The notes: generated by a model from the letters alone, not told the origin. Counted from the first letter of the stretch, positions 42,430 to 51,355 are shown. The stretch is 64,000 bases of DNA from CAYQDR01 sp964416315 (GCA_964416315.1 CAYQDR010000007.1:5600-69599); one strand, 5' to 3'. Numbers and translations: made by a program.

Positions 42430-44754
42430 ATGCGCTTGACGCGTCTCACCCGCTCGCGCCGGGCGGTCTATCTGGTCGCCGGCGCCGTCGTGGTCGTCCT
42501 CCTGCTCCTCTACGTGGCGGCGCCCGAGTTCCTCACGATCCTCGAGGCCAAGCTCTACGACCTGCACTTCGCGCTCCGCGGCGCCCGGGATCCCGGCGAC
42601 CAGGTCCTCGTCGTCGCCATCGACGAGAAGAGCCTGGCGGCGGTCGGGCGGTGGCCGTGGCCCCGCTCGCGCCTGGCCGAACTGGTGCGCAAGCTCGCCG
42701 ACGCCGGCGCCAGGGTCATCGCGCTCGACATCCTGCTGAGCGAGGCGGAGGTCAGCGGTGAGCTGCGCGCCGCGGCCCTGCTGGCCGACCGCCTCCTCGG
42801 CCCCGGGCCGGCCCCGCGCGGCTTGCAGGACGAGCTGGACCGGCTCCGCCGGACGGCCGACCACGACGCGCAGCTCGAGGCGGCCCTCCGCGAGAGCGGG
42901 CGCGTGGTCCTCCCGATCGTCTTCGACCTCGCCCCGGGGCCTCCGAGTACGCCCGCCGAGCCCTCGGGCGAGCCGCTGAAGTCGGCGCTCGTCGGCTTCC
43001 GGCACTACGACGACCGGGGTCGCTATCCCCCGCCCGCCGCCCGCGACGCGATGCCTCCCCTTCCGCGCTTCGTCGCCGCGGCGCGCGAGCTCGGTCACGT
43101 CAACATGCTCGCCGACCGCGACGGGACGACCCGCTGGGAAGCGCTGGTCTTCCAGCACCGGGGCTACGTCTACCCCTCGCTGGGGGTCCAGGCCGTGCGC
43201 GTCGCCCTCGACGTCGCGCCTGCCGGGCTGAAGCTCGATTTCGGCCGCGCCCTCGAGATCGGCCCGCGCGTCGTCCCCGTGGATCCGCGCAACCGGATGC
43301 TGGTGGACTACGCGGGCCCGGCCGGGACGTTCCGGCACGTCTCGGCGGTGGACGTCCTCACCGGGGCGGTCGCGCCGACGGCACTCCGCGACCGCATCGT
43401 CCTCGTCGGCGCGACGGCCGCGGGCGTCTACGACCTTCGCGTGACGCCCGTGAGCCCGGTCTTCCCCGCCGTGGAGAAGCACGCCAACATCGCGGCCAAC
43501 CTCCTCAGCGGCCGGTTCCTCACCCGCCCTGACTGGATGGAGCTCGTCGAGGCCGCCGGAATCGTGCTCTGGCCCCTGTTCCTGGCCTGGCTCCTCCCGC
43601 GGCTCCGCCCCCTCGTGGGCCTGGGCGTCACCCTCACCGCCTGGGGTGTTGGCTTCGGCGTGGCCCATGTCGGCTTTCGGACGGGGCTGTGGATTCCCGT
43701 CCTCTACCCGAGCCTCGCCATGGTCGCGAGCGCCGTCGTCATCACGGGGTACCTCTACGTGACGGAGGAGCGGCGGCGGCAGTGGGTGAAGCGAGCGTTC
43801 CGCCAGTTCGTGAGCCCGGAGGTCGTCGAGCAGCTCGCGGACGATCCCGACGCGCTCCACTTCGGCGGTGAACTGCGCCCGCTCACCGTGCTGTTCTCGG
43901 ACGTCCGCGGCTTTACCGACTATACGGAAAAGCACGCGCCGGACGTGGTCGTGCAGATGCTCCGGGAGCACCTCACCCGGATGGTCGCCGAGATCCAGGC
44001 CTGTCACGGGACGCTGAACCAGTTCCTCGGCGATGCCGTCCTCGCGATCTTCGGCGCTCCCGTGGCGTTTCCGGACCACGCCGAGCAGGCGTGCCGGGCC
44101 GCCCGGGGGATGCTGGCGGAGTTCCAGAAGCTCCGGGCGCAGTGGATCGCGGAGGGGCGAGAGCCCTTCAGGAACATGGGCATCGGCATCAACACCGGCG
44201 AGATGGTCGTCGGCAACCTCGGGTCCGAGCAGCTGTTCAACTACACGGCCCTGGGCGACGGGGTGAACCTGGGCGCGCGACTGGAGGCGCTGACGAAGGA
44301 GTTCAACGTCCCGATCATCGTCAGCGAGGCCACCTACCAGCACGTCAGGGACCTCTTCCCCGCTCGGTACCTCGGCGAGGTGAAGGTCAAGGGCAAGGAG
44401 AAGCCCGTCCGGATCTACGCCCTGCTCGACCGCGAAGAGGTGCGCCGCGCGGCCCGGGTCCTCGTCGAGGCGCCGCTCATGATCACCGAGGCGGACGTCT
44501 CCGTGCCGGCCTCGCTGAGCGACCTCAGCCTGACCGGTCTCGCCGCGAAACAGGTGGCGCGGCGGATCGACAAGGGGGCCGTCGTGCAGGTGCGCCTGGA
44601 GCTGGCCGAGCTGCCGCGACCGATCCTCGTGGAGGGCCGGGTCATGCGGAGCGACGAGGAGCGCCTCGGGATCCAGTTCCTCGAGCTGGCGGACGAGGAC
44701 CGCAAGCTGCTCGAGCAGTTCCTGGAGGGCCGGAGCGAGCGGCGCCCCGCGTGA
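42430..44754 (+). CDS. CHASE2 sensor - adenylate/guanylate cyclase - PilZ protein
   Basis: 774 aa from the ATG at 42430. After one N-terminal helix the periplasmic CHASE2 domain runs to ~390 (LYDLHFALRGARDPGDQVLV, PWPRSRLAELVRKLADAGAR), followed by helices near 375-440. The class III cyclase domain follows: LTVLFSDVRGFTDYTEKHAP (metal Asp), LNQFLGDAVLAIFGAP (second Asp) and NYTALGDGVNLGARLEAL. A C-terminal PilZ domain has both c-di-GMP motifs, RRAAR near 680 and DLSLTG near 715. The chain could make cAMP or cGMP in response to an outside signal and to c-di-GMP. Its divergence from the EPS operon suggests a regulatory link. Confidence 0.9.
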   Translation: MRLTRLTRSRRAVYLVAGAVVVVLLLLYVAAPEFLTILEAKLYDLHFALRGARDPGDQVLVVAIDEKSLAAVGRWPWPRSRLAELVRKLADAGARVIALDILLSEAEVSGELRAAALLADRLLGPGPAPRGLQDELDRLRRTADHDAQLEAALRESGRVVLPIVFDLAPGPPSTPAEPSGEPLKSALVGFRHYDDRGRYPPPAARDAMPPLPRFVAAARELGHVNMLADRDGTTRWEALVFQHRGYVYPSLGVQAVRVALDVAPAGLKLDFGRALEIGPRVVPVDPRNRMLVDYAGPAGTFRHVSAVDVLTGAVAPTALRDRIVLVGATAAGVYDLRVTPVSPVFPAVEKHANIAANLLSGRFLTRPDWMELVEAAGIVLWPLFLAWLLPRLRPLVGLGVTLTAWGVGFGVAHVGFRTGLWIPVLYPSLAMVASAVVITGYLYVTEERRRQWVKRAFRQFVSPEVVEQLADDPDALHFGGELRPLTVLFSDVRGFTDYTEKHAPDVVVQMLREHLTRMVAEIQACHGTLNQFLGDAVLAIFGAPVAFPDHAEQACRAARGMLAEFQKLRAQWIAEGREPFRNMGIGINTGEMVVGNLGSEQLFNYTALGDGVNLGARLEALTKEFNVPIIVSEATYQHVRDLFPARYLGEVKVKGKEKPVRIYALLDREEVRRAARVLVEAPLMITEADVSVPASLSDLSLTGLAAKQVARRIDKGAVVQVRLELAELPRPILVEGRVMRSDEERLGIQFLELADEDRKLLEQFLEGRSERRPA

Positions 44755-44773
44755 GCGGCTCGCGAGCGGCCCC

Positions 44774-44803
44774 TTGACAACGGCGAGAGACGAGCTTTAG
44801 CTA
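44774..44803 (+). promoter_or_regulatory. Sigma-70-like promoter of the FecR-domain gene
   Basis: A perfect TTGACA at 44774-44779 is followed by TTAGCT after 17 bases or TAGCTA after 18 bases (44798-44803). An AGGAGG ribosome site and the ATG at 44835 follow ~30 bases later. This gene is therefore probably transcribed on its own, not only with the cyclase. Confidence 0.6.
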
Positions 44804-44834
44804 GAGGAACTCGACGCTCGGACGAGGAGGGTGC

Positions 44835-45692
44835 ATGGGCACGTCGCACGGCGACTACCGCATCCGCAGCCTGGTGGCGGTTGGTCTCGCGGCGCTCCTG
44901 CTCGCGGCGCTCGTCGGCTCCGCCGAGGCGCAGGGCAGTGGCCCGGCGGCGACGGTGAGGCGCCTGACGGGCCGCGTCGAGATCATGCGCCAGCAGCGCC
45001 TCCCCTGGGTCCCCGCCGTCCTCGGCGCGCAGCTCGCGGTGGGGGACGACATCCGGGCCTTTGCGGCCAGCTCCGCCTTGCTCTCGCTCCCGGACGGCAG
45101 CACCCTCCTCGTCGCGGAGAACAGCCGACTGGTCGTCACGAAGCTCGACTTCGACGCGCAGAACCGGAACCGCAGCTCGGTGTTCCACCTCGTGCTCGGG
45201 AAGGTGCGGGCCGTGGTGGCGCAGGCCGCCTTCCTGCTCGTGCGCGGCCGCCAGGCGAACTTCGCCATCACCACGCCGACGGCCGTCGCGGCGGCACGGG
45301 GCACCGACTTCGTGGTGATCTACGAGAACCCGACGACGGCTGGGCCCCTGGAGGGCGACATCTTCCTCTCCTGCGGACAGACCTGGCTCTCGATCCCGCC
45401 CGGCTTTCTCAGCGTCCAGTGCGGGCCGCCGCAACCCATCCCGGACCTGGGCGCGTTCGGCTCGGCCAACCACGGCGGCCCGCCCCCGCCGGGCGATCCC
45501 GCGACCTGGCCAGACCCCGACCAGGTGCTCCAGGAGCTCCAGACGTCGCTGGGGCTCACGTTCGGCCCCCCCGGCGGGAGCACCACCCAGTTGTCGCAGA
45601 CCCCTCCGCCGAACCCTCTAGGCTCCCTGTCCCCTTCCGGGCCGCCGCCCTTCGGCCTCCAACCGGGGCCGCCGGCCCTGCGGGCCCGCTGA
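44835..45692 (+). CDS. Secreted FecR-domain protein
   Basis: 285 aa, ATG preceded by GAGGAGGG. Signal peptide LVAVGLAALLLAALVGSAEA, then a FecR-like beta domain: VRRLTGRVEIMR, LAVGDDIRAFAASSALLSLP, DGSTLLVAENSRLVV and ITTPTAVAAARGTDFVV. The last ~90 residues are Pro/Gly-rich and disordered (for example GPPPPGDPATWPDPD). Not a TonB regulator, since there is no cytoplasmic or membrane segment after the signal. Such proteins bind surface polymers or form part of envelope assemblies. Exact role unknown. Confidence 0.78.
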   Translation: MGTSHGDYRIRSLVAVGLAALLLAALVGSAEAQGSGPAATVRRLTGRVEIMRQQRLPWVPAVLGAQLAVGDDIRAFAASSALLSLPDGSTLLVAENSRLVVTKLDFDAQNRNRSSVFHLVLGKVRAVVAQAAFLLVRGRQANFAITTPTAVAAARGTDFVVIYENPTTAGPLEGDIFLSCGQTWLSIPPGFLSVQCGPPQPIPDLGAFGSANHGGPPPPGDPATWPDPDQVLQELQTSLGLTFGPPGGSTTQLSQTPPPNPLGSLSPSGPPPFGLQPGPPALRAR

Positions 45693-45766
45693 GCCTCGCC
45701 GGCGAGAAGCCTGTCGCGCTGACAACGCGCCACGACGCCAGAGCGCGCGCGGTGGGTGGTCCCCTC

Positions 45767-45838
45767 CGAGCGGCGGCTCTGCCGCCGCACCCGGTCCTGG
45801 GGGAGGGTTCGAAGGGGGCCGTCGAGGCCCCCCTTCGA
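45767..45838 (+). repeat. Two-hairpin dispersed repeat, copy A (likely terminator)
   Basis: Hairpin 1 is GCGGCGGC-TCT-GCCGCCGC (45770-45788). Hairpin 2 is TCGAAGGGGG (45809-45818) paired with CCCCCTTCGA (45829-45838). A second copy with compensatory changes lies at 62022-62090 in the opposite orientation. Each copy follows the 3' end of a gene on its own strand. No T tract is present. It separates the convergent FecR and SLBB genes. Confidence 0.65.
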
Positions 45839-45841
45839 TGA

Positions 45842-47038
45842 CTAGAAGAAGCTCTCGGGGACGACGATCACGTCGTTCGGGACGAGGGGGAGGTCCTTGT
45901 CCTTGCGCCCCCGATTGATGATCTCGTTGAGGTCGACGACAAGGGTCTCCTGGCGCCCGTCCCGGTGGGTCCGGATGATCTTCGTCCGGTTGGGGGCAGC
46001 GCGATCCGTAAAGCCGCCCGCCAGGGCGATGCCTCCCACCGCCGTCGTCGCCTGGTCGAGCTGGTAGGCGCCGGGCCGCTTGACCTCACCGAGGACGTAG
46101 AACGTGTTCCCCGACGGGATGAGCAGGGTGTCCCCGTCCGAGAGGAGCGTGTCCCGGGCGCGCCGGTCGATGCCCGAGAGGTCCACGGCGACGGTTTCCT
46201 GAACGCCCTCACCCCGTTTCCGCAGGATCTTCGCGTCCGCCGCCGCCGCGCGCTCCGTCAGCCCCCCCGCCAGCGTGATCGCCTCGAGGACCGTCGTGTC
46301 CTGCTCCATGCTGTAGGCGCCGGGCCTGCGGACCTCCCCGAGCACGAAGAAGCTCGTGGCTCTCGGCACATAAACGGTGTCGCCGCTCTGGAGGACCAGG
46401 TTCTCCGAGACGTCGCCGTCGAGGAGCTTCCTCAGGTTCACCCGCAGGGTCGTGGCCCCTGGGGCCCCCGGCAACCCGGGGGCGTCGGAATGGGGGAGCC
46501 GCACGATGATCACGTGCCGACCCGCGCTCCGACCCGGGCCACCGGCCTGGGAGAGCACGTCGAGGAGCGTCGTCCGCCCCGTGAGCGGGTACGTCCCCGG
46601 CTTCTCGGCCTCTCCGAGCACGAACACGCGCTGGGACCGATACTCCTCGACCGTCACCGAGACCTGGGGGTCGACCAGATAGTCCTTGGCGAGGAGCTGC
46701 CTGAGCCGGGCCTCGAACTGGGCAGGGGTCAGGCCCGCTGCCTGCACGGCGCCGAGCAGGGGAAAGGCGATGGTCCCGTCCGCGGAGACCACCGCCATGC
46801 GCGTCAGATCGTCGTGCCCCCAGATCGTGATCCTGACGACGTCCCTCGGGCCGAGGCGGTACTCCGAGTCCTGAGCCGCGACCGGGTCTAGCAGCGCGAA
46901 GAGGAGCGCGGCCACCGCGAGGGCTGACCGAACCGGATGTCGAGCCCGGCCTGGCGCGGCCCACGTCAGGGCGCGGCAGCCCTCTTCTGCCGCCCGACTG
47001 CGCCAGACACTCCCGACGCACGCAAACAGCCGGCGCAT
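45842..47038 (-). CDS. Second Wza-like polysaccharide export protein, three SLBB repeats
   Basis: 398 aa, ATG at 47038. A basic ~35-residue N-terminus precedes the signal-like LAVAALLFALLDPVAAQ, then DSEYRLGPRDVVRITIWGHD and three SLBB units starting VFVLGEAEKPGTY, FFVLGEVRRPGAY and FYVLGEVKRPGAY. It is very similar to 39227-40846 at both ends but lacks two middle units. It is outside the main operon, with its own upstream gap. A -10-like TAGACT ends 7 bases before the ATG, so transcription may start at the start codon itself. Possibly serves a second polymer. Confidence 0.88.
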   Translation of the reverse strand: MRRLFACVGSVWRSRAAEEGCRALTWAAPGRARHPVRSALAVAALLFALLDPVAAQDSEYRLGPRDVVRITIWGHDDLTRMAVVSADGTIAFPLLGAVQAAGLTPAQFEARLRQLLAKDYLVDPQVSVTVEEYRSQRVFVLGEAEKPGTYPLTGRTTLLDVLSQAGGPGRSAGRHVIIVRLPHSDAPGLPGAPGATTLRVNLRKLLDGDVSENLVLQSGDTVYVPRATSFFVLGEVRRPGAYSMEQDTTVLEAITLAGGLTERAAAADAKILRKRGEGVQETVAVDLSGIDRRARDTLLSDGDTLLIPSGNTFYVLGEVKRPGAYQLDQATTAVGGIALAGGFTDRAAPNRTKIIRTHRDGRQETLVVDLNEIINRGRKDKDLPLVPNDVIVVPESFF

Positions 47039-47142
47039 GGCCGGAAGTCTAGCAGTATGGGTGTCACGGAGGCAAACGGACCCGCCGGAGCGTGTAGATC
47101 GGCACCTACTCGACCCGCTACCGTCTTCACTCACCGCACCCT

Positions 47143-49134
47143 CTACGGCGCCGGGACGGGCCGGGCGGGCGGCCCGCCGGGGCTGAGGGCCAGGCGGTGG
47201 AGACGGCCCGCCCCTTCGATCGCCAGGGCGATGCGCGCTGGCGAAGCACGCCGGCTGAGGGAGACGCAGGCCACGTGCGACGCTCCCGGGGGAAGGTCCA
47301 GGGGGAGCCACCCGAGACCGCCGCCGAGCCGATCGCCCCGTTCGCCCTCGACCTCGAGCCGTAGCCGGCGGAGCGGGTAGAGCGGCACGAAGTCGGGCCC
47401 GGGGTTCCGCAGCGTGACGCACGCCTCCGCGGCACTCCCCTCCGGGGGCAGCGCCAGCTGGGCCGTGGCCTCGAGCACTTCAAGGCCCGGCGGCGCCGGG
47501 CCCTCGATCCGGTAGACGAGGTGCCCGCCCACGACCCGCTCGAGGCGAAGGGCGCCCGACGCGGCGAGCGCCGCCTCGTGCGTCCGATCGAGCCAGCGCT
47601 GATCGACGAGCACGACGTCGGGCTTGAGGCCCCGGATCAGCGCGAGGGTCCGGGTGTCGGGGAAGGCGGCCATCGCCGCGACGAGGGCCTCGTAGTGCGG
47701 CGGCAGGTAGCTCGCCCACCCGTTGACCGTCGGCCGGAGGTGGAAGGCCGCCCCCGCGACCTTGTCCCAGTCGTCCCCCATCGGCAGCTCGAGCGCCACC
47801 GTGCTCGGCGGCTGTTCCGCGAGCCAGCGGTAGACCTCGGGAAGCGCGGCCGCGTCGAGCCGCCGGACGGCGCCCGGGAACGGCGCGCCGACCGCCTCGA
47901 GGAGCGCGATCCCGATCAGGGCCGCCACCGCGAGCCGACGGCGCGCGGGCGAGAGCGAGGCCACGAGCCTCGCGGCCCCCGCGGCCGCCAGGAGCGCCAG
48001 GCCGAGGGCGACGAAGGCGGCGAAGCGCCGCGGCGTCCGGACCGCGTCGAAGCCGGGCACGAGCCCCCAGAGGAGCCGGTACGGCAGGGGCCACGCGCCC
48101 CAGGGGGTCAGGAGTGTCGGCCCGAGGGCGAGCACCGCCGCACCGCCCGCCGTCGCCACGTAGGGCCCGAGCGTCGCCCGCAGCCCGTCCCGCCCGCGCG
48201 CCAGCGCGACGACCCCGACGGCCGCCAGCGCGAGGACCGCGAGCCCCGGATAGAGCGCCTCGTGGTCCAGGTCCACGACCCGCCCGACCCCGGCGAGGCG
48301 ATGGAGCAGGTGCTCCGGCGGGACGCCGAGGTAGTCGGCGAGCGCGGCCGAGTACCGCTCGTTGTCGGCGAGCGTGCGGCCGAGGCGCCACTCCCGCGCG
48401 AGCGCGCGGTACGGGAGGAGGTACGCGGCGAGGAGCGCCACCGCCGGGACGGCCACGCCGCCGAGCCGCAGGAGGTGCGTGCGGCCGAGCCGCCGCCCGC
48501 CCCGGCCGACCGCGGCCACGAGGAACACCGCGACGGCGACGCCGGCGAAGAGGAAGGCGATCATGCTCGAGAGCGCGAGCCCGAGCCCGACGCCGGCCGC
48601 CGTGGCCGCCGCGACCCACGTCGGCCGCGCCAGGAACCGCTCGAGGGCGAGGAAGACCCAGGGGAACCAGAACGCCGAGAGGGCCTGGAGGTTGTGCGCC
48701 TGGTGGAGGAGCCGCGGGGAGTAGGCGAAGACGACCCCCGCGACGAGCGCCGCCTCGCGGGCGCCCGTGAGCCGCGCCGCGAGGGCGGCCGCGCCGAGGG
48801 CGGCGAGGGTGTAGGCCGCCACCAGGACCACGTTGTGCCCGACGACGGGGTTCCCCGTCGCGACGGTCGCGGGGAGCGCGAGCAGGGCGTAGAGCGGGAT
48901 GTACTCCCCGAGGGCGAGCGTCCCCGCATAGGGGGCGAAGATGCTCGCGTCGAGGAGCCGGACGCCGGGCGTCACGAGGGCATGAGCCACCCAGCGCAGG
49001 TAGTAGACGGAGAGGAGGGGGTCCTCGGACGCCCCGAGGCACGTGCCGAAGCAGCGCGGGAGGGGCCAGCTCACGGCGAGCGTGAGGGCGAGCGCGCCGG
49101 CGGCGAGGGCGAATCGTCCGCGAAGGGGGGTCAG
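47143..49134 (-). CDS. Multi-spanning GT-C-like membrane protein
   Basis: About 663 aa. No ATG, GTG or TTG lies near the start of homology; a CTG at 49134, three bases past the upstream stop, is the best guess, and a GTG ~20 codons on would cut the first helix. About 11 membrane helices follow (FALAAGALALTLAVSWPLP first), with a first outer loop containing ASEDPLLSVYYLRWVAHAL. A C-terminal soluble region comes after LELPMGDDWDKVAGAAFHLR. The layout is that of GT-C glycosyltransferases using polyprenyl-phosphate sugars. It is coupled to the biotin carrier gene only by position; no functional link is evident. Confidence 0.68.
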   Translation of the reverse strand: MTPLRGRFALAAGALALTLAVSWPLPRCFGTCLGASEDPLLSVYYLRWVAHALVTPGVRLLDASIFAPYAGTLALGEYIPLYALLALPATVATGNPVVGHNVVLVAAYTLAALGAAALAARLTGAREAALVAGVVFAYSPRLLHQAHNLQALSAFWFPWVFLALERFLARPTWVAAATAAGVGLGLALSSMIAFLFAGVAVAVFLVAAVGRGGRRLGRTHLLRLGGVAVPAVALLAAYLLPYRALAREWRLGRTLADNERYSAALADYLGVPPEHLLHRLAGVGRVVDLDHEALYPGLAVLALAAVGVVALARGRDGLRATLGPYVATAGGAAVLALGPTLLTPWGAWPLPYRLLWGLVPGFDAVRTPRRFAAFVALGLALLAAAGAARLVASLSPARRRLAVAALIGIALLEAVGAPFPGAVRRLDAAALPEVYRWLAEQPPSTVALELPMGDDWDKVAGAAFHLRPTVNGWASYLPPHYEALVAAMAAFPDTRTLALIRGLKPDVVLVDQRWLDRTHEAALAASGALRLERVVGGHLVYRIEGPAPPGLEVLEATAQLALPPEGSAAEACVTLRNPGPDFVPLYPLRRLRLEVEGERGDRLGGGLGWLPLDLPPGASHVACVSLSRRASPARIALAIEGAGRLHRLALSPGGPPARPVPAP

Positions 49135-49136
49135 GG

Positions 49137-49658
49137 CTACGACGTGGCCTCGGGGGACACGACGACGAGCAGGTCGCCCGCGTTGACCGCCTGCCCCGGG
49201 TCGACGCGGACCTCCGTCACGACCCCGCCCGTGGTCGCCCGGAACTCGTTCTCCATCTTCATCGCCTCGAGCACGACCAGCGGGGCCCCCGCGCTCACGC
49301 GCTCGCCGGGACGCACGTGCACCGCGACGACCCGGCCGGGCATCGGGGCCACGAGGCGCTGGCCCCTCCCGGGGGCGCGCGCGGCGGCGACCCGGCGGCC
49401 GTCGCCCCCGGGCTCCTCGACGCGGACCCGGTAGGTCTCCCCCGCTAACGCCACGACGACCTCGCCGTGCTCCTCGCCGACATCGGCGAGGTGCGAGCTC
49501 CCCGCGATCAGGAGCGACCACGGCCCTGACGGCAGCCGACGGGCGTCCACCTCGACCCACTCGTCGCCCAGGCGGACGCGGTACCGGCTTTCCACCTCGG
49601 CGACTTCGACCACGAGCGTCCGTCCACCGGCCGTGACGACGAAGCGCACCGGCGTCAT
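49137..49658 (-). CDS. Biotin carboxyl carrier subunit of an acyl-CoA carboxylase
   Basis: 173 aa, ATG overlapping the carboxylase stop (ATGA). The C-terminal ~75 residues are a biotinyl domain: RLVAPMPGRVVAVHVRPGER and VVLEAMKMENEF, with Lys134 as biotinylation site. The N-terminal ~95 residues are a beta-rich linker domain as in propionyl- or methylcrotonyl-CoA carboxylase carriers. It carries CO2 from the biotin carboxylase encoded upstream to a carboxyltransferase, which is not encoded in the window. Confidence 0.88.
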   Translation of the reverse strand: MTPVRFVVTAGGRTLVVEVAEVESRYRVRLGDEWVEVDARRLPSGPWSLLIAGSSHLADVGEEHGEVVVALAGETYRVRVEEPGGDGRRVAAARAPGRGQRLVAPMPGRVVAVHVRPGERVSAGAPLVVLEAMKMENEFRATTGGVVTEVRVDPGQAVNAGDLLVVVSPEATS

Positions 49659-51169
49659 CGCGGCGGCCGGCGGGCTCCCGGGCGCGCCGACAGCGCCCAG
49701 GGGGACGGGCCAGGCCGGCCCTCGGGGGCGCGGGGGCCCGCGGCCTTCGCCCGCTCATACGCGTGGAGCGCGGCGGCGATGATCGCCACACGGGGCGGCG
49801 GTCCGTCGCGGCGTCCGGGCCCGCCCGGGAACGCCCGCTCGACGAACGCCGTCGAGAGCCGTCCCGCCAGGAAGTCGGGGTGTGCCATGACCGCCGCGTG
49901 GAACGGGATGGTCGTCTTCACGCCGGTCACGACGAACTCGGCCAGCGCCCGGGCCATGCGCCGCGCGGCCTCGCCGCGGTCGCGGCCCCAGGCGATCAGC
50001 TTGGCCATGAGCGGGTCGTAGTAGATCGGGACCTCGGCGCCCTCGTACACGCCCGCGTCCACCCGCACGCCCGGACCCGCCGGCGGCCGCCACGCGGTGA
50101 TGCGGCCGGGCGAGGGCATGAAGCCGGCCGCGGGATCTTCGGCGAGGATCCGGCACTCGATCGCCCAGCCGCGCGGCGCGACGTCGGCCTGGGCGTAGCC
50201 GAGGGGCTCGCCGGCGGCGAGCCGGAGCTGCTCGCGCACGAGGTCGAGCCCCGTCACCAGCTCGGTCACCGGGTGCTCGACCTGGATCCGCGTGTTGACC
50301 TCGAGGAAGTAGAAGCGCCGGTCGGCGTCCACGAGGAACTCGACCGTCCCCGCGTTCCGGTAGCCGACCGAGGCGAGGAGCCGGCACGCCGCCTCCCCCA
50401 TCCGCCGCCGGAGGTCCGCGTCCACCAGCGGCGACGGCGCCTCCTCGACGAGCTTCTGGTGGCGCCGCTGGATCGAGCACTCGCGCTCCCCCAGGTGGAC
50501 GATCCCCCCGTGGGCGTCCGCCAGCACCTGCACCTCGATGTGCCGCGGCTCCGGCATCGCCTTCTCGAGGTAGATCGTGCCCTCGCCGAAGGCCGAGGCG
50601 GCCTCGGAGCGGGCCAGGCGCAGCGCGGGGCCCAGCTCGGCCGGGCCGGCGACGAGCCGCATCCCCCGGCCGCCGCCGCCCAGCGCGGCCTTGATCATGA
50701 CGGGGTAGCCCAGCTCCCGTGCGGTGCGCGCCGCCTCCTCGTCCGAGCCGACCGGCTCCCGCATCCCCGGCACGAGCGGGATGTCACACGCCGCCGCGGC
50801 CCGGCGGGCGGCCGTCTTGTCCCCCATCGTGGCGATGGCCTCGGGGGGCGGTCCGATGAAGGTGAGCCCGGCGGCACGGCAGGCCTCGGCGAACGCCGCG
50901 TTCTCGGCGAGAAACCCGTAGCCGGGGTGGACCGCCTCGGCGCCGCTCGCGCGCGCCACGGCGAGCAGCCGGTCGACGACGAGGTAGCTCTGGGTCGCCG
51001 GCCCCGGCCCGATCGGGTACGCCTCGTCGGCGAGCTGGACGTGGAGCGCCTCGCGGTCGGCGTCGGAGAACACGGCGACGGTCTTCAGGCCGGCCTCGCG
51101 GCACGCGCGGAGGACGCGCACCGCGATCTCCCCGCGATTGGCGATGAGGACCTTGCCGAACACGGTCAT
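49655..51169 (-). CDS. accC: Biotin carboxylase subunit of acetyl/propionyl-CoA carboxylase
   Basis: 504 aa from MTVFGKVLIANRGEIAVRVL (ATG 51169). The ATP-grasp domain contains the glycine loop MIKAALGGGGRGMRLV, EVQVLADAHGGIVHLGEREC, SIQRRHQKLVEEAPSP and FLEVNTRIQVEHPVTE. A C-terminal biotin carboxylase domain follows, then a ~50-residue basic Pro-rich tail. It carboxylates biotin with bicarbonate and ATP. The start codon lies inside a dispersed GC-rich repeat (51167-51220), so the ribosome site is unusual: a run of G before CTCGA. Confidence 0.93.
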   Translation of the reverse strand: MTVFGKVLIANRGEIAVRVLRACREAGLKTVAVFSDADREALHVQLADEAYPIGPGPATQSYLVVDRLLAVARASGAEAVHPGYGFLAENAAFAEACRAAGLTFIGPPPEAIATMGDKTAARRAAAACDIPLVPGMREPVGSDEEAARTARELGYPVMIKAALGGGGRGMRLVAGPAELGPALRLARSEAASAFGEGTIYLEKAMPEPRHIEVQVLADAHGGIVHLGERECSIQRRHQKLVEEAPSPLVDADLRRRMGEAACRLLASVGYRNAGTVEFLVDADRRFYFLEVNTRIQVEHPVTELVTGLDLVREQLRLAAGEPLGYAQADVAPRGWAIECRILAEDPAAGFMPSPGRITAWRPPAGPGVRVDAGVYEGAEVPIYYDPLMAKLIAWGRDRGEAARRMARALAEFVVTGVKTTIPFHAAVMAHPDFLAGRLSTAFVERAFPGGPGRRDGPPPRVAIIAAALHAYERAKAAGPRAPEGRPGPSPWALSARPGARRPPR

Positions 51170-51310
51170 TCGAGACCCCCCGCACCCCCGCCCCCTCCCA
51201 CCCTTCGGGGGGAGGGGAGGGTACGCTCCCATCGGCCGGCCCGTGCACGGTGTCTCATTCGGGTCCCCCCGCACCCCCGTCCCCTCCCACCCCTCAGGGG
51301 GGGAGGGGAG
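51167..51310. repeat. Two tandem copies of a GC-rich palindromic repeat
   Basis: Copies at 51167-51220 and 51256-51310 share CATTCG, then (A/G)G(A/T)CCCCCCGCACCCC, then CCCCTCCCACCC and a GGGGGAGGGGAG tail, forming a CCCCTCCC/GGGAGGGG stem. The first copy includes the accC start codon (CAT). A third copy starts at 60199, where it includes the sdhA start codon in the same way. The family is therefore tied to gene starts in this region. Confidence 0.75.
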
Positions 51311-51355
51311 CCGCCTCCCTCCTCGTCGTCCTCGCGAGGGCGGGTGGGCGCATCG

